Origin: Eopsaltria australis
Lineage: Eukaryota > Chordata > Aves > Passeriformes > Petroicidae
DNA length: 64,000 nt
NCBI GenBank assembly: GCA_034509425.1
Contig: JAVTVJ010000049.1
Coordinates: 1,758,001-1,822,000, forward strand
Direction: 5' to 3'
Part shown: positions 34,453 to 46,800 of the stretch, piece after piece
Numbering within the stretch: position 1 is the stretch's first letter
How the letters are laid out: every line of letters begins with the position of its first letter
Position numbers and translations under genes: made by a program
The notes under the pieces: model-generated
Told to the model about the DNA's origin: nothing
Seen by the model: only the letters and a program-made list of their open reading frames with translations
Database searches by the model: none

Positions 34453-37400
34453 ACACGTGTGACAGCTGCTGATTCAGTGGTTGCGGTGATGCTGGACAGC
34501 AGTGGCATCCTTACTCAACTAGTGATTGGAAAGATCTTACCTCAGCAGATGTCTTTCCTTTTTATATCAGCTTGAGTGACAGATGCTACAGACCTTCCCC
34601 TTAACTGTCCTAGTCCCAGTGTCTCTTGAAGGATGCCTTTATACAAAGGTCATCAGCATCAATCCTGCTTCAGCTAATTCCTGATGAAGTGCTTATGTGG
34701 ACTTAACGCCCTCCTGCAAACCCAGTCAGGGAAGTGTCCTGTCCACAATAAAGCCTTTTAAGAACAATTTGCTGTTGTCTCTTTGGCAGAAGAAATATCT
34801 TTAGGACAAATAAAGATTCTTCTGTGGACTGCCAGGGGTAGGCACTATTCTAGCAGTGAAAGAAAACTTTGTAATTAGGCTTATTCTCTAGAATTCAGTT
34901 TTAATCTTTAAAATGAAATGTAAAATGTGATTGCAAAGAAAACCTTTTGAATGTGAGCGTTCTCTATTGGGTAAAATGGTATTTGCTTGAGTCCTCAGGT
35001 GGCTGGAAGAAGTGCTTTTATAGTTCAGCATCAGCTTCTTGTATAGTTCCTTCTGTCTTTCATTACAGGCACAAAAGTCTTGAAGAATGCAAATGCGTTG
35101 TTGATGAACAAATGTCAAGCATTGTGCAGAAAACATGGAAGCTTGATTGAAAGCCACATGATGTTTGAATAGGATTGTGTAAAGCCCAGAATCCTTAAAA
35201 TGAAAGATTTGCACGTGTTTCTTGTGACAGTACAGTCTAGCAAAAGCTGGCTGCCAAATGGCTTTGTTGAGGCTTAATTCTAATCAACTGAGGGTACAGC
35301 AAGTGTTGAAAGTGCAGGAGTTAAATATATTTTCATATGAAAGGAATAGATCAGTGTTTCATTTGCCTTTTTTTTTTTCCATGAGAGAAGCATGTGGGTT
35401 CTTGGATAAAGAAATGTGTTTGCTATACATATGGGATTTTTTCAGATGTTTTGCTTAAGACTATATTAAGACACTACTAGTTGTAAAAATGAAGAGAAAT
35501 AATACCCTATCTCTGTTCTTTGCTCTTGACGACTGTCTTGGAAATATTTATGATGTTTTGGCTGACAATGAAAGTTTTAGAAGAATACAGGGTGTATTTC
35601 AGGGAAGGTACCTTGAATACAGACACATTCTGTAGTAATATTCCACTACTGTGATGCAGCAATATTGAAGTTTTTTTTTATTTTGATAATTAAAGCATTG
35701 AGTTCAGTGGATATGCATGATGCAAATAGGTTAGAGTTTAGAAATTCTCAAATGTAACTGTGGAAATAAAATCAGTTATTAAGTACACATAAAGCAAAGG
35801 GAAAACAAATCCACTCCGATGGTATTCCTTGATTTATTTTTTTAATCCTTTCTTTCATCTGTCAAATGAGTGGATAATGCGTGATGTTCATGACAGATAA
35901 GTGAGAAGGAGCAACATTTTTTGAAGATCCAACTTGCAGAGAAAGAGAATAAAACTGTGAATTGGCAAAAAAAGAGATAAAACTGACTAGGATGATTAAC
36001 TGAGTAAGAAGTCATGCTGTGTGTGATCAAATAAGAAAAACCAAACCACTGCAGTTGAATGCGTAATCATTCTAGGTGTTTGTTAAATAATTCAAAGGTA
36101 GACTCAAAAGTAGCCTTAAGAATTTGCATATTAAATATACTGACTGGTGCTTGTGAAAGCCAGTAGCTGCCTTTCTCTTTGAAGTTAAAAGATCTCCAAT
36201 GAGTAATGATAACTAAAGCCCCTTACACAAATAGGTGGTTTGAGAGAGGATTTAAAAATGTTAATCAGCTCTTGAAAGGAGGGAAATAAAAGCTTGCATG
36301 TTAGTAGATTTGCAAAAGTTAAAATTCTTTCTATTTGCTTAATTTTTTCCTGCTTCAATTATTTTATAATTGGAAATGGCTTTTTGGAAGCATGAGAAGA
36401 TCTCCTAGATTACTTTTGCTGTAGAGTTATAATATCTGTGACCCCAGGTACTTTTCTATCAGACTGCACTTCAATACTTGGTCAAACTGCCAGCTTTTAG
36501 GAAAAGGAAAAAAAATCACCCCCAAGACCACAAAGCTTACTATGTGATAATATAATGTGCTGTAATCCCCATGGAAAAATTACTCTTCACATCCTAGTAC
36601 CGTTTCTTCCCAGTTATTTGGGAAACCACTCTGTCTATAACACTGCTGAAAACTTCTATCTCAAAAACCTTTAACTCTGCTAATTAGTCCAGATTATTTG
36701 TATTTACAATGACATCTATTAAAGAACATAATAAAAAACCTGACAAACTTGCAGTTCAGCAGCAATGCTGTTGTATGCCTGTCAGGACTTGTGGGGGAAA
36801 GAAAGAATGTTTAAAGACGTGTAACTTAACTCAGGTGGGTGTTTATGTTTTTAGGAATGATATTTTCATTGGAAGTGGTTTTCTTGAATTTATCTGCTTT
36901 AACTTGGTTCTCTGTACTTAGGCATAATGTTGATTTTTCTAGACCAACAAGTTTGAGGGTGATAAGGGCCCATGTGAGAAACAAGCAAGGCACATTTCAG
37001 AATAGGCAGCTTAGAACACTTCAGCTGTGTGAATCAAAATACTGTTGTTTCAGCTGTGGGACTGTGTTATTGCTTTGCTTTCTATGGTCTGTCAGTATGA
37101 AGAAGCATTCCTGAAATCCTGATTTTGAAGATGTTGTCACTTGTCTGGTGTGTGTGGCTGACCAGCGTCACTTCACTGGTCAGGACATTGGCTGCTAGAA
37201 AAGAAATATGAACTCTGTCTTCTTATTCAGCTCCTCTGTTCTTGGCCATAGATTGTGTCTCCTCAGCTTCCTCTGTTAATTTTCTGATTCTGTCCTTTCT
37301 CTCATGCTTATAATTATACAGTGGAAAATGAAAATGGAGCATATTTTTAGATTGGGTGGTTTGCTCTCAGCTCTTTCAGGCTAGTGCATTTGTTTTGAGG

Positions 37401-38622
37401 GCCACTGTATGTACTTCTTAAATTGCAGTTCTTCAAATGAAAAATACACTGCTGACATGTACATTGCCTACTAAGATTTAAGATTAGATTTTAATATTAT
37501 GCTGTCATCATTGTTAAAAGCTGTAGGCTGTTCTTGCTTGAAGTAGACCTAGTTGTTGCTCAAGACTCGAGACATATAATTTAAAAAAATGAAGGTGCTA
37601 CAAATTAATTAAGTAATTTGCATCTCTTAGTGTCACTAGGGATGTGGTTTTCAATAAGAATGCTCATGCAGTTCATAAGGATGCACTTGAACTTAATTAG
37701 TCAGTTTCTCTGGAAGAAGCAGAAGGGGTAGTGACCGTAGTACAGTAGAGAGATTCTCAGCACTGTCTGTCAACATGGAATGAGACTTCTCCTGCAGCTA
37801 TTTCTAGTAATCTTAATCTATTTTATTCTCCTGTCCAAACATTATTTGTACTTACTTATCCAGAGTCTAAGCATGTGAAAAGGATTTTTTTATTACTCAA
37901 GAAGCAACATCTGAATCTATGGATGAATGAGCTGTGCCTTCCTCATCCAGTTCCTCTACAGGATGAAGAGAGGGGAAAAGAAATTTTTTGCCCCTTTTGT
38001 TGGGAATTTATTCTTGTGCCAGGAAGAGCCATGAAAGGGGCAGTGCTCAGCAGCAGCAGATAAGGATGACTGAGAAATCTGATGTAGGTTTACCATCTGG
38101 AAATGTTTCTGATGGTCTCTTACCTTGCAGAAAGGCATGCTGATGCAGAAAGGAAAATTTCTATCATGTAAAAAGGATTAAGAAGGAGATGGCTTGTACT
38201 GGGAAAGAATGCCTTATTTATAGAGGGAAAGAAGCTACAGCTCTCTTGAGCAAGAACTGAACTGTCATTCTTCTTCAATGCATTCGATAGAATACAATAC
38301 AGTATATTTACTGTACCTTGACTTTTTAATCACTTGCAGTTATATTTAATTTGAATTGGACTGTTACCAAATAGATAGACAGATGCTTTAAATGAAGTCA
38401 AGTAAATGAAATTAAGCATTCTAATAATGTATATATTTGCAGGTGGAAATTAGAATAGTTTCATGGAATTATTTTGTAAATAATTGAATTGCGTCTTCCT
38501 ACCATAATTTCGAGCATTTTTTGCCTCTTTGATGTTCTTTGTAGTGCAAATTTGGTACTGCTGTGAGTAATTTAAATCAAGTATTTTAAACTGTGTCATC
38601 TCTTTTTTTTTCATTATTCCAG

Positions 38623-38706
38623 CCCTGATGATATTGGTACCTGTTGGTATATCCTGCTGTCTGGTTCAGTCTTCATTAAAGAATCCATGTTTCTTCCAAG
38701 GAGCAG
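38623..38706 (+). CDS. RAPGEF2: RAPGEF2 exon (84 bp), core of the cNMP-binding-like fold
   Basis: The first base completes a Tyr codon; 27 codons follow, beginning PDDIGT, then CWYILLSGSVFIKESMFLP, and ending RS plus AG of a split Ser. CWYILLSGSV is the conserved strand-turn-strand of cyclic-nucleotide-binding folds. The acceptor is TCATTATTCCAG after an eight-T tract; the donor is CAG|GTATGT. Phase 2 on both sides and 84 bp long, so it is also skippable in frame. The glycine turn (SGS) is kept, consistent with a real beta barrel. Confidence 0.96.
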
Positions 38707-41700
38707 GTATGTCAGCTGTGAATGTACTGTATTCTATATTTGGAACATAAATCATGAGATGTAGAGAATTTTCAGAATTAAACGGCAGTGTTTTATATTT
38801 AATGAAACACAGAAGAACCAACCTAAGCACACATCTCCTGCCTTTACTAGCTGTGGTAACTGTTTCATGCCAATAGCTAGAATTGAAATCCCATTTTTGT
38901 GGACAGTATGCAACTGTCTGAAGTGTCATACAGATGCTGTCAATTTAAAAAATAAAACCACCAAAAACCTGACAAAGGGAGTGAAGTACCAAGTAGTCTC
39001 TTCCTGTGAGTAATCAAACTTGAAATCATAGGATGCACTAGAATTTGGATGTTTTCCTCAGGCTTTACTTACTGTGCACAAGTCTTTGGTGCATGTTTTA
39101 GCATATGCTTAGATCATGTTACCTCAGGTTTTGCTGCTTCTATATGAAGTTGTGCTTCATGCAAATGGATTTTCAATGAAGAGCGGTTTATTAGATGGGA
39201 AAAAAGTTTGAGTGTGAGGCACTCAAAACTCATATTGCTCCAGTAAAAAAATTAATTATTTTGAGCTATGCCAAAAAAAAATGCGAGTTATTGCAAGAAT
39301 TTTAGACTAAAATTACTAAGCTTGATTGTTTTAATGGAAGCAGAGCAGAATTATACCATAAAAGGTTCCTTTGAAGTGTATGGCATGTAAAAAAATTTTT
39401 GAAAGCAGAATGAAACAATGACCTGTCTCTGTATAGTATCATGATAATGCAAGCACTGGAATTTTTTTTACAATTTTAAAGATGGGCAACCACTGCATGG
39501 CTCATGTTGGTTGGTGTATGAAGCATTAGATCTTCAAATCTGCCTTCCAGTGGGAGAGCAGTGCAAGTCTTGTGACTTCTATTTAATGCTGGTGGCGTGT
39601 TCTTGGTGAAATCAAGTGTCTTGTGTCTGTCAGGCATGGCTGATAAAAATGTATATTAGATGTGCCATTGAATAGTTAATGCTAAAGGTGCAAAACTGAT
39701 TATTGGTAAAAGTAGCACAACAACAGATTATAGGACCCCTGCTTGTGGCAGAGTGAAAATTATCCCATGTGTCATCCATGAGCAGGCAGGGCCAAGATAA
39801 AAGCTGGCAGAAAGCGCTGCCTTTGGATACCAGGAGAAGAGATATTATATAATCTGAATTAATGTAGGGTGGTTGTATGTAGTCCATGGCAAGAATCTTC
39901 TGTTCTTCTAAAATACAGCAATGCTTGTACTTCACTCACTTGGACACTTGAAGAGAGGTGAGACTTCATAATATAAACAATGAGCTTGAGACTCTTCCTT
40001 GTAGAATGAACAGAAAATTACAAATCCTGTGACAATAAACAGAGCATTTAAGGGCTGTTCACGTGGAGAAATGCATAAAATGACATCTGGGACAGTGGCT
40101 GATACCTTAGTGAAGTACAGGCATGGAAGTTGGCAAAAGAATAGGTTTTATAGTTGTGGATGAAGTCAAGTAGATGTCAAAGCTGGTGTCTTGGGAAGCA
40201 AATTCAAGAGAGACAATTTGTTAATTAACAAAGATAACTTAAGTCCATGAAAGCAAAATTAAGGAACTTTAATTATATGAGATAGAAAGTATTTCAAGAG
40301 AGTAAAACAAGAGTCATTCTTGTGAGGGGCTTTGTGCTTAGAAGCTGTAGTTATTGGAGGGTAGGTGAGAACCTTGTTAAAATTTAGGACAAGGTTAATC
40401 AGGATTTTTTTCTTTGTAAATGAGTAAATTACAATTGGGCTTTGGGCTCATCTATGAATAAAAAACTCAGCAAAAGTGAGAGGGCACCCAGGTTAAGTTT
40501 CTGATTTGGAATACTGATGGCTAATAAATGATTTATTAATGTATTTATTTAGTAAAAAAAATGGCCTGAGAAGAAAATTAAGATTTTCAGCTTTACTTAA
40601 GCTGCTGGGAGAGAAATAGCAAATTGCTCAGATATATATGCTGGGCAGAAGAGACTGATTAGCTGAAATGCTAAAATAAAATTTTACGATGCTCTAGAAA
40701 AAAAAGGGAGTGAGACCTTCTGAGAAGGCTGCTGTCCAGAAAGCACTGGAATAGTTATTAGGTGGTATTCTGGAATCTAAAGAGTGGTGTCAAAAATGGA
40801 CAACAGATAGTTACTGGATAAGTGTTTGCTGAAACTGACTGTTTACAAATACAGGGAGTAACAATTTCAAGGGCCTTTTTGAACATTGCATAATTTGTGA
40901 GTTTTGATGTCCTAACTGGCTATGGTTTAGCAAATGGAGCACATCCTCATGCATCACTGACATTAAGTGATGGGAAGAGACCTAAACATTGCAAAGTAGA
41001 GATCATCTAATTTTGATTTTGTTTGTCATTTGAGTAAAGTAAATTTGTAATAGTGAATTAATATTTACACTATTTTAGTGTGGTTTTTTTTTCAGTTTAA
41101 TCCATTTTATCTTTGTCCATCTAAAAAGCCACTAGGATATTGTTTTGTAACATGTGAAGCTTGTGATTAATAGAGCAGGATGGAGCCAAGAAGTCTGTGC
41201 AGGAGCAATCAAATATGTAGAAAGCAAGAAGTATGTTCCTTTCTCCAAATCCGATTGACTCAGAAAATTCTCTTTTCCCAGAGCCAAATGTAATTGACCC
41301 CTAAGCATCTCACCCTCCAAAACTCCTCATTCCACCCACCCCCCTCTTCACTTTAAAACTATTCTGTCTGCCCCATGCACCTGTAGTAAATCCCTTCGGG
41401 CAGCTTCCTGCTCAGACTGAGGGCTTCCCCTTGCCTGTCCTCCTGATCTTCTCAAGCTCAGCTTCATTGAATTATGGCCGGACAGTAGCTGACCAAATTT
41501 AAAATAAGACACGTTGTCATCCCACTAATTCTACCCCACCCCCTGAATTTCAAGAGCATTTGCTGTTCTCTTCTGGATTTTACTCTTTAAAAATGAATGT
41601 CTTCACATGCCAGGGCAAAAGTAGTATCTCAGGGTAATTTAGACAGACTTAGTGGATAAATCTGCCTACATTCTTGCAGGTGTGTTCTCAGTCCTGTGCA

Positions 41701-42163
41701 GAATTCATTCTTACTCTTAACTTTGTGGCAGTTGCCATGTGAGTCTGTAAAGAACAGGATAGAGGGCTGTCACTAGATTTGAGCTGACACTTGCAAGTAC
41801 CTTAGTGCATTTGACTGCAAATGCACAGCATATTATTTGCATTTGGGTCCTCTATTAGCTGATTTGCTTGCATTAGTTTTAGATATAGCATTCTCAGACT
41901 GGTTGGTGAGTAACACTGGAAATGCTCTTTTTTTGTATATTTTATGTCAGGTAAACTGATTTTATTTTTTTTCTTCCAAATCACTGTGCCCATGGCTTTC
42001 ATTTCTAGTGTTAGATACCATTTAAAATTCTTTCACTAGAGAGACTAGGTTTGGCAGGTAGATAATAAATAGTTGGGGAAGAAGAATGTTTTAAAAAATA
42101 CCTCCTTCCCCCACTATGAAGCTGTCTAAAGCACAAGGAATGACCACCCCCCTGCTTTTGCAC

Positions 42164-42365
42164 TGCCATGGTTTAGGAACAGCACACCCTAATTTAGTGC
42201 CCCCCCTCAGTGAGACTCTTCCAAACAGACACCTCTCACTCCCCTCCCCTCTCTGGTGGGAGACAGAAAGGCAGAGATCATGAGCTGGGATAAGAACAGT
42301 TTACTGGAAGCAGCAATGAGATAAAAAAATGAACAGCAACAGCAGCAATTCTACTAAAACCCATG
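42164..42365 (-). mobile_element. Possible LTR fragment of an endogenous retrovirus-like element
   Basis: The + strand starts TGCCATGGTTTAGGAAC, so on the minus strand the segment would end in CCATGGCA, compatible with an LTR CA end. The minus strand also has CTTCCAGTAAACTGTTCTTA, resembling an avian LTR region with a one-base-decayed polyadenylation hexamer (AGTAAA), and a purine-rich GAGAGGGGAGGGGAG block. No internal viral gene is recognisable nearby. The match to songbird LTR sequence is from memory and the boundaries are approximate. Confidence 0.4.
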
Positions 42366-43189
42366 TAAATAAAAAATAGTACAGCAGTCTAAAATGAACC
42401 AGCTTTGTAGTGTATGAGATGTGGGCAAATAGTTGCCTGTTGAAATAGTCTGAAATGAGTGTCAAAGCTGGGTGGACAAAGTTTTATCATGTACTGGATG
42501 ACTTATAAAATTACTTGTAATTAGCTACTGGACAAGTCATTAATTCCAATTTAAAAAAATAAGTTGTTCAGGATGGAATATTGGAACACATGATACAACA
42601 ATACAAAATTGAGTATTTAGCTTTGGAAACTTTAACATCTAGACCATGTCTGTATTTTGAAAATAGCATGAGTTTAATTCTATTTCCCTGTTGTAATATA
42701 GTTTAGCTTGTATTTGTTCAAATGCCAAGCCATCAGCTAGTAAATAGTGTTCATAAGGTAAGGCTGGATTTTATTGTCTTTAATTATTATTTTGAGAAAA
42801 TATACAACCAACAATTTTAAAGTTTTGTGCTCTGAACAACAAAGCTGTCATTTATTTGGTGACATAAGGTAAAACTTTATCTTTTTCTCCTATTTAATTT
42901 CTGTGAATTACAGCAGTAAATTTATTTTGACGGTTTAATATGTGGAAGATCATCCCTCTTCCCTCCTACCCCTTTCCCTCAAATTTTCCTATTAATATTT
43001 ACAAACTTCTTCCTTTACTTTAACATATCAGGCATATATTATGTTAAACCAAACATTCCTTAATTCTTTCCTCCCACCATGACCATCAAACTGGCACAAA
43101 TTAACACTCAGTACTCTCATCATTTCCCCTGAGCAGCTGTGCCCTGAAGCAGTTCACATGGTAGAATGAGGTTTATGTACGAACTCCAG

Positions 43190-43850
43190 AAAATAAATGA
43201 GCAGAAAATGCAATTCCCTGAGGGCTATCCTGACTCTCTTGTGTTTTCACATGGCCGCTGATAGCAACAATGTGACAGTCCCTCAAAATGTCTTTTGGAG
43301 TGTCCTCCAGCTTGCCTTGGCCTGGTCCATGCTCTCACCATGTTTGGTCATTTGCTTCGACTTCCTGTGTGGTTTTTGTACCAGAACTTTGCCTCTAAAT
43401 GTAAGCACCACTGGGTTCTTTAGTATTACTTAAATGGGAGCTGCAGTACCAAAAGGTCTCTGAGATTTCCCACAGCTCACCTCATGCTTGCTCTTGGCCT
43501 CCACGACCAGAGGATGCGTCTGTCTCTGAGAAGCAACAAAATACAGAATGGCTGGGCAGTTTTCCTCAGACCATTGGCTCTGGTACTTGGGGGTTTCTGC
43601 TTTTCTCCTGGAATGCTTCCGAACCCGTCTGGGTAGTGTGTGCTGTGCTGCTTGGGCATCCTGTGGTGCTGCCTTGCCACCTGCAAACCTGGCTTTATAC
43701 TTGGCTTTCACTGCTCCCTCATCTACTGTTTCCTTGCTGCAGCCTCTTTTCCTTCACTGCTGCCTCATCCAACCTGTTCTCCCCTCACTGCCTCACGTGG
43801 TGATGGAGAGCTGCCTTCCCTTTGGCAACTTCACAGATTTTTCATACAGG
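43190..43850. repeat. GC-richer unclassified stretch, possible old interspersed repeat
   Basis: Base composition shifts upward compared with the flanking AT-rich intron, and both strands stay open for about 90-109 codons (43430-43711 minus; 43548-43877 plus). No family was recognised. It lies about 0.8 kb from the LTR-like fragment and could belong to the same element, but nothing joins them directly. Confidence 0.2.
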
Positions 43851-46800
43851 AGCAATTATTTAAGCTTTTTCCTTTAATTAAAAGATTTAAGTTTTGAAGG
43901 TGAAAGAACATCTGTTTTTCACTATTTTCAAAATTAAAAGAGATGTGTCTGTTTAAATATTGATGGTTTAGCCCTCTGGTCTTTCCCATACTAAAACTAC
44001 TTAAAAAATGGAATGTCACATCTAATCATACTGGAGAGTCATTGAACAAATTATAGACTTCTTTTGAATGTAAAGGAATAGCAAAACCCAGTTTATGCAG
44101 GAATGTTTTGTCCTCATCCAAGTGTATCCTCATTAAATTATTAAAGTAACCTTTCAGAATAAAATTTATTAGAGATTTTGGCAGACTTTTTTATTTTGAC
44201 AGGTAATGAATGTGAGTGTAGTGGTGGTGGAGCAGAGCCATTGGCTATCTACATGCATTTATACAGCTTTATGTGTCTGAAACATACTTCCTAGTTTTTG
44301 TGGTGTCTGAATCATGCTGTTTTGTGTGGTTTACATATATCTAACTGATGGTGTGTTTATATTCTGAATACAGAATTGCCTTTGATTGATCTTTTGAGTC
44401 AGTAAAATTATGCTGGTAGCTTTAGTCACAATGATAAAATCCTTCTCTCAGTATGACTCATACATTTGCAAGTTAGTGTTTATTAATAATGACTATTACT
44501 GGCTGAAACCTATGAGATAACAGAATGAAACTGGGATTTTAACTGAGAGTGATCAGTATATACAAATACTTAAACTATGATAAAATCCCCTAAAAAGGGA
44601 TTTTTTTTTTTTCCCCTGAGCAGGAAACAGAATTTTAGAACAATGGACTTGTGGGAGGCTCAGAGTTGTATTTTTGGGGACTGCCAGTTTAGTTGTTTAA
44701 GCTGCAAAGGGATCAACAGTTGTGTGGAGCTTATTTAGCTATTTTCAGGTTCTGAGTTGCTTATGGTTAAGGATTTGCAGCATTTTGATGGAAACATGAA
44801 GACCATACATTGGATATTTGTAGAGAAAAATACCTCCCCAGGTTATAGTTTCAAGTCTGTTTAAGAAAAGTTACTTTGAAGTGTATGCCCTTGTAACTCT
44901 ATCTTGAATAGAATACTCTGCAATTTTTGCTGCTGCTGGATTTTCCTGTGACCTGTTTATTGTTCTGGTATGTCTGTGTCAAGTTGGTGGTGTTCTGAAG
45001 CCATGCTCATGATTATCTCGACAGGCTGGTGGGAAGGCACAGAGTGTGGTATTGTTGTGAACTGACCTCCCAGCTGCCTTGTCCTCTGTCTGGTTTGAAT
45101 GCCTTGGTTCAGCGTTTCAGTCCCATCAATTGAAACTGAAGCATGAAGGAGTGTGATCTTAGGGTTTAGTCTAGGAAAGACTGAGATCATAAGCTGAAGG
45201 AGGAAGTTGGAAGTAGTAGTGATGTCAGTCCATTTATGACTGTGTGGCTGTCATGAATTACTCACAATGAATTTTAAGTAGACATTGAGAAATAAACACT
45301 AATTGCTTTGTACTGTCTGCATCTACCCAAAAGACCACATTTGTCCTTTGGGATGGAGATGTTTACTGTTACCTGCAAACAGAAAATTAGACTTAGCACG
45401 TGTGACTGTGATTGCTTATTGAGACTCAAACTCCTAAGAAAGTAAAATCTTGCTTACAAGAGGTAGCATTTTACTGGGAGTGCCTGATCTGGCCATCTAC
45501 CTTGAATTTGCTAATCTCCTGTTGGCATCATGGTCAGTGTTACCAGTGAAATCCCTTATGAGGTGCTGGAGGAGCTGGAGCTGCCATGGGTCTGTGCCTG
45601 AACCCAGCTCCCTGAGGGCTGGCTGGCAGGCAGCGAGGGTTTCAAGTGAGTCTGACTTCATCCCCTCAGACACAGTCAGCTCTGGCTATAGCTGAATTAG
45701 CTGAGCCATAAATTGGTGGGCCTTGTGATGTCACCTGCTATTTCAGCTAAGTTTGTGAGACAGAGCACAGGCTACATGTCACCCAAAAGTGTCCTTAGAG
45801 TTTGAAAAAAATGATGTACTGGTTTCTTTGAATATGAATACTTCAAATTATTTTTACAGTTAATTTATCCTTTATCCCATCCATCTTCTCTTCTGCTGAG
45901 TAACTGAAGAGTTCATTGAGGTCTGAAACTGGTCATGACAGCATCTGAGGTGTTGGGAAATAGAAGAGGAGACAGTTCCTAAATGATGAGATTGGCTGGT
46001 GTCTGGTGTTGTTCCTGTCATATTTCAGTGCTACTGGAATTTTTTTCTTGCACAGCTGATAAAATGTTAGGGGACTTAATCTATTACACTGGCATCTTTT
46101 GAAAACAAAAATAGAAATTCAGTGTTGTGTGTCTGGTGCTACCAGGCTTTCTTCCAAGTTTGTAATGACAAGATAACAATGAAGCCGAAAGTGTCAGATG
46201 ACCTGAATATGTTTTCAGTGAGCCTGAGTTGTTTTGATTCCTCTTAAGGACAAGGAGGGTTTCAGGGATGGAAATGCTCATGGCTGGAGAAAAGGAAACT
46301 TCAGGAGCTCTCACAAGTACAAACCTTAGACCAGTTTCTAGATGTATATAATTAGAACTACAGACTTCTGTCTCTTTCAATGCTAATGACCTGATAATGG
46401 GCTTGAGAAGGTCTGGATCACCTGCTGGTGCTCTGGGGCTTTTGTGGAATGTTATGAACAATTTTATAGGCTTTATATAGGAGAGACACTGTTAATTTCT
46501 CGTGGAGAGCTTGTAGAGTCAAGAGATCCTTGGGTTTGGTTTTTCATTGTTTCACACATGGTAATTGTAAGCTGAGTCAAGATGACACTTCTTGCCACTG
46601 TTGGTGCATTTAAAATAAGTAAAGAAGTTAGATTTTCTTATATTGTGCTTTATTCACTTCAGTGGTGTTTATCTTCCCTATTGAAACTGCTGCTGTGTGA
46701 AAATACTTAAAACTTAGCGGTTTCTACTGTAATGAAAAAATGGCACTTGTGATATAGAGCATAGAAACAAAATACACAACACTATAAATCCAGACCATTG

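Larger units (their letters stand above)
24441..38622 (+). other. RAPGEF2: RAPGEF2 intron (14,182 bp)
   Basis: GT-AG intron starting GTAAGT and ending TCATTATTCCAG. It contains a 21-bp tandem duplication (25149-25190), a poly(T) tract (27659-27689), a SINE copy (28948-29100), a CR1 fragment on the + strand (29262-29517) and a longer CR1 fragment on the minus strand (34013-34452). The remaining sequence is AT-rich with no recognised coding exon. An unexplained segment open on both strands lies at 27026-27304. Confidence 0.9.

Noticed and set aside
37158..37183. Small hairpin CTGACCAG ... CTGGTCAG
   Set aside because: Arms of 8 bp are expected many times by chance in 64 kb.
46084..46461. 125-codon minus-strand ORF as a gene
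   Set aside because: No recognisable domain or splice context; this length is expected by chance in AT-rich DNA of this size.
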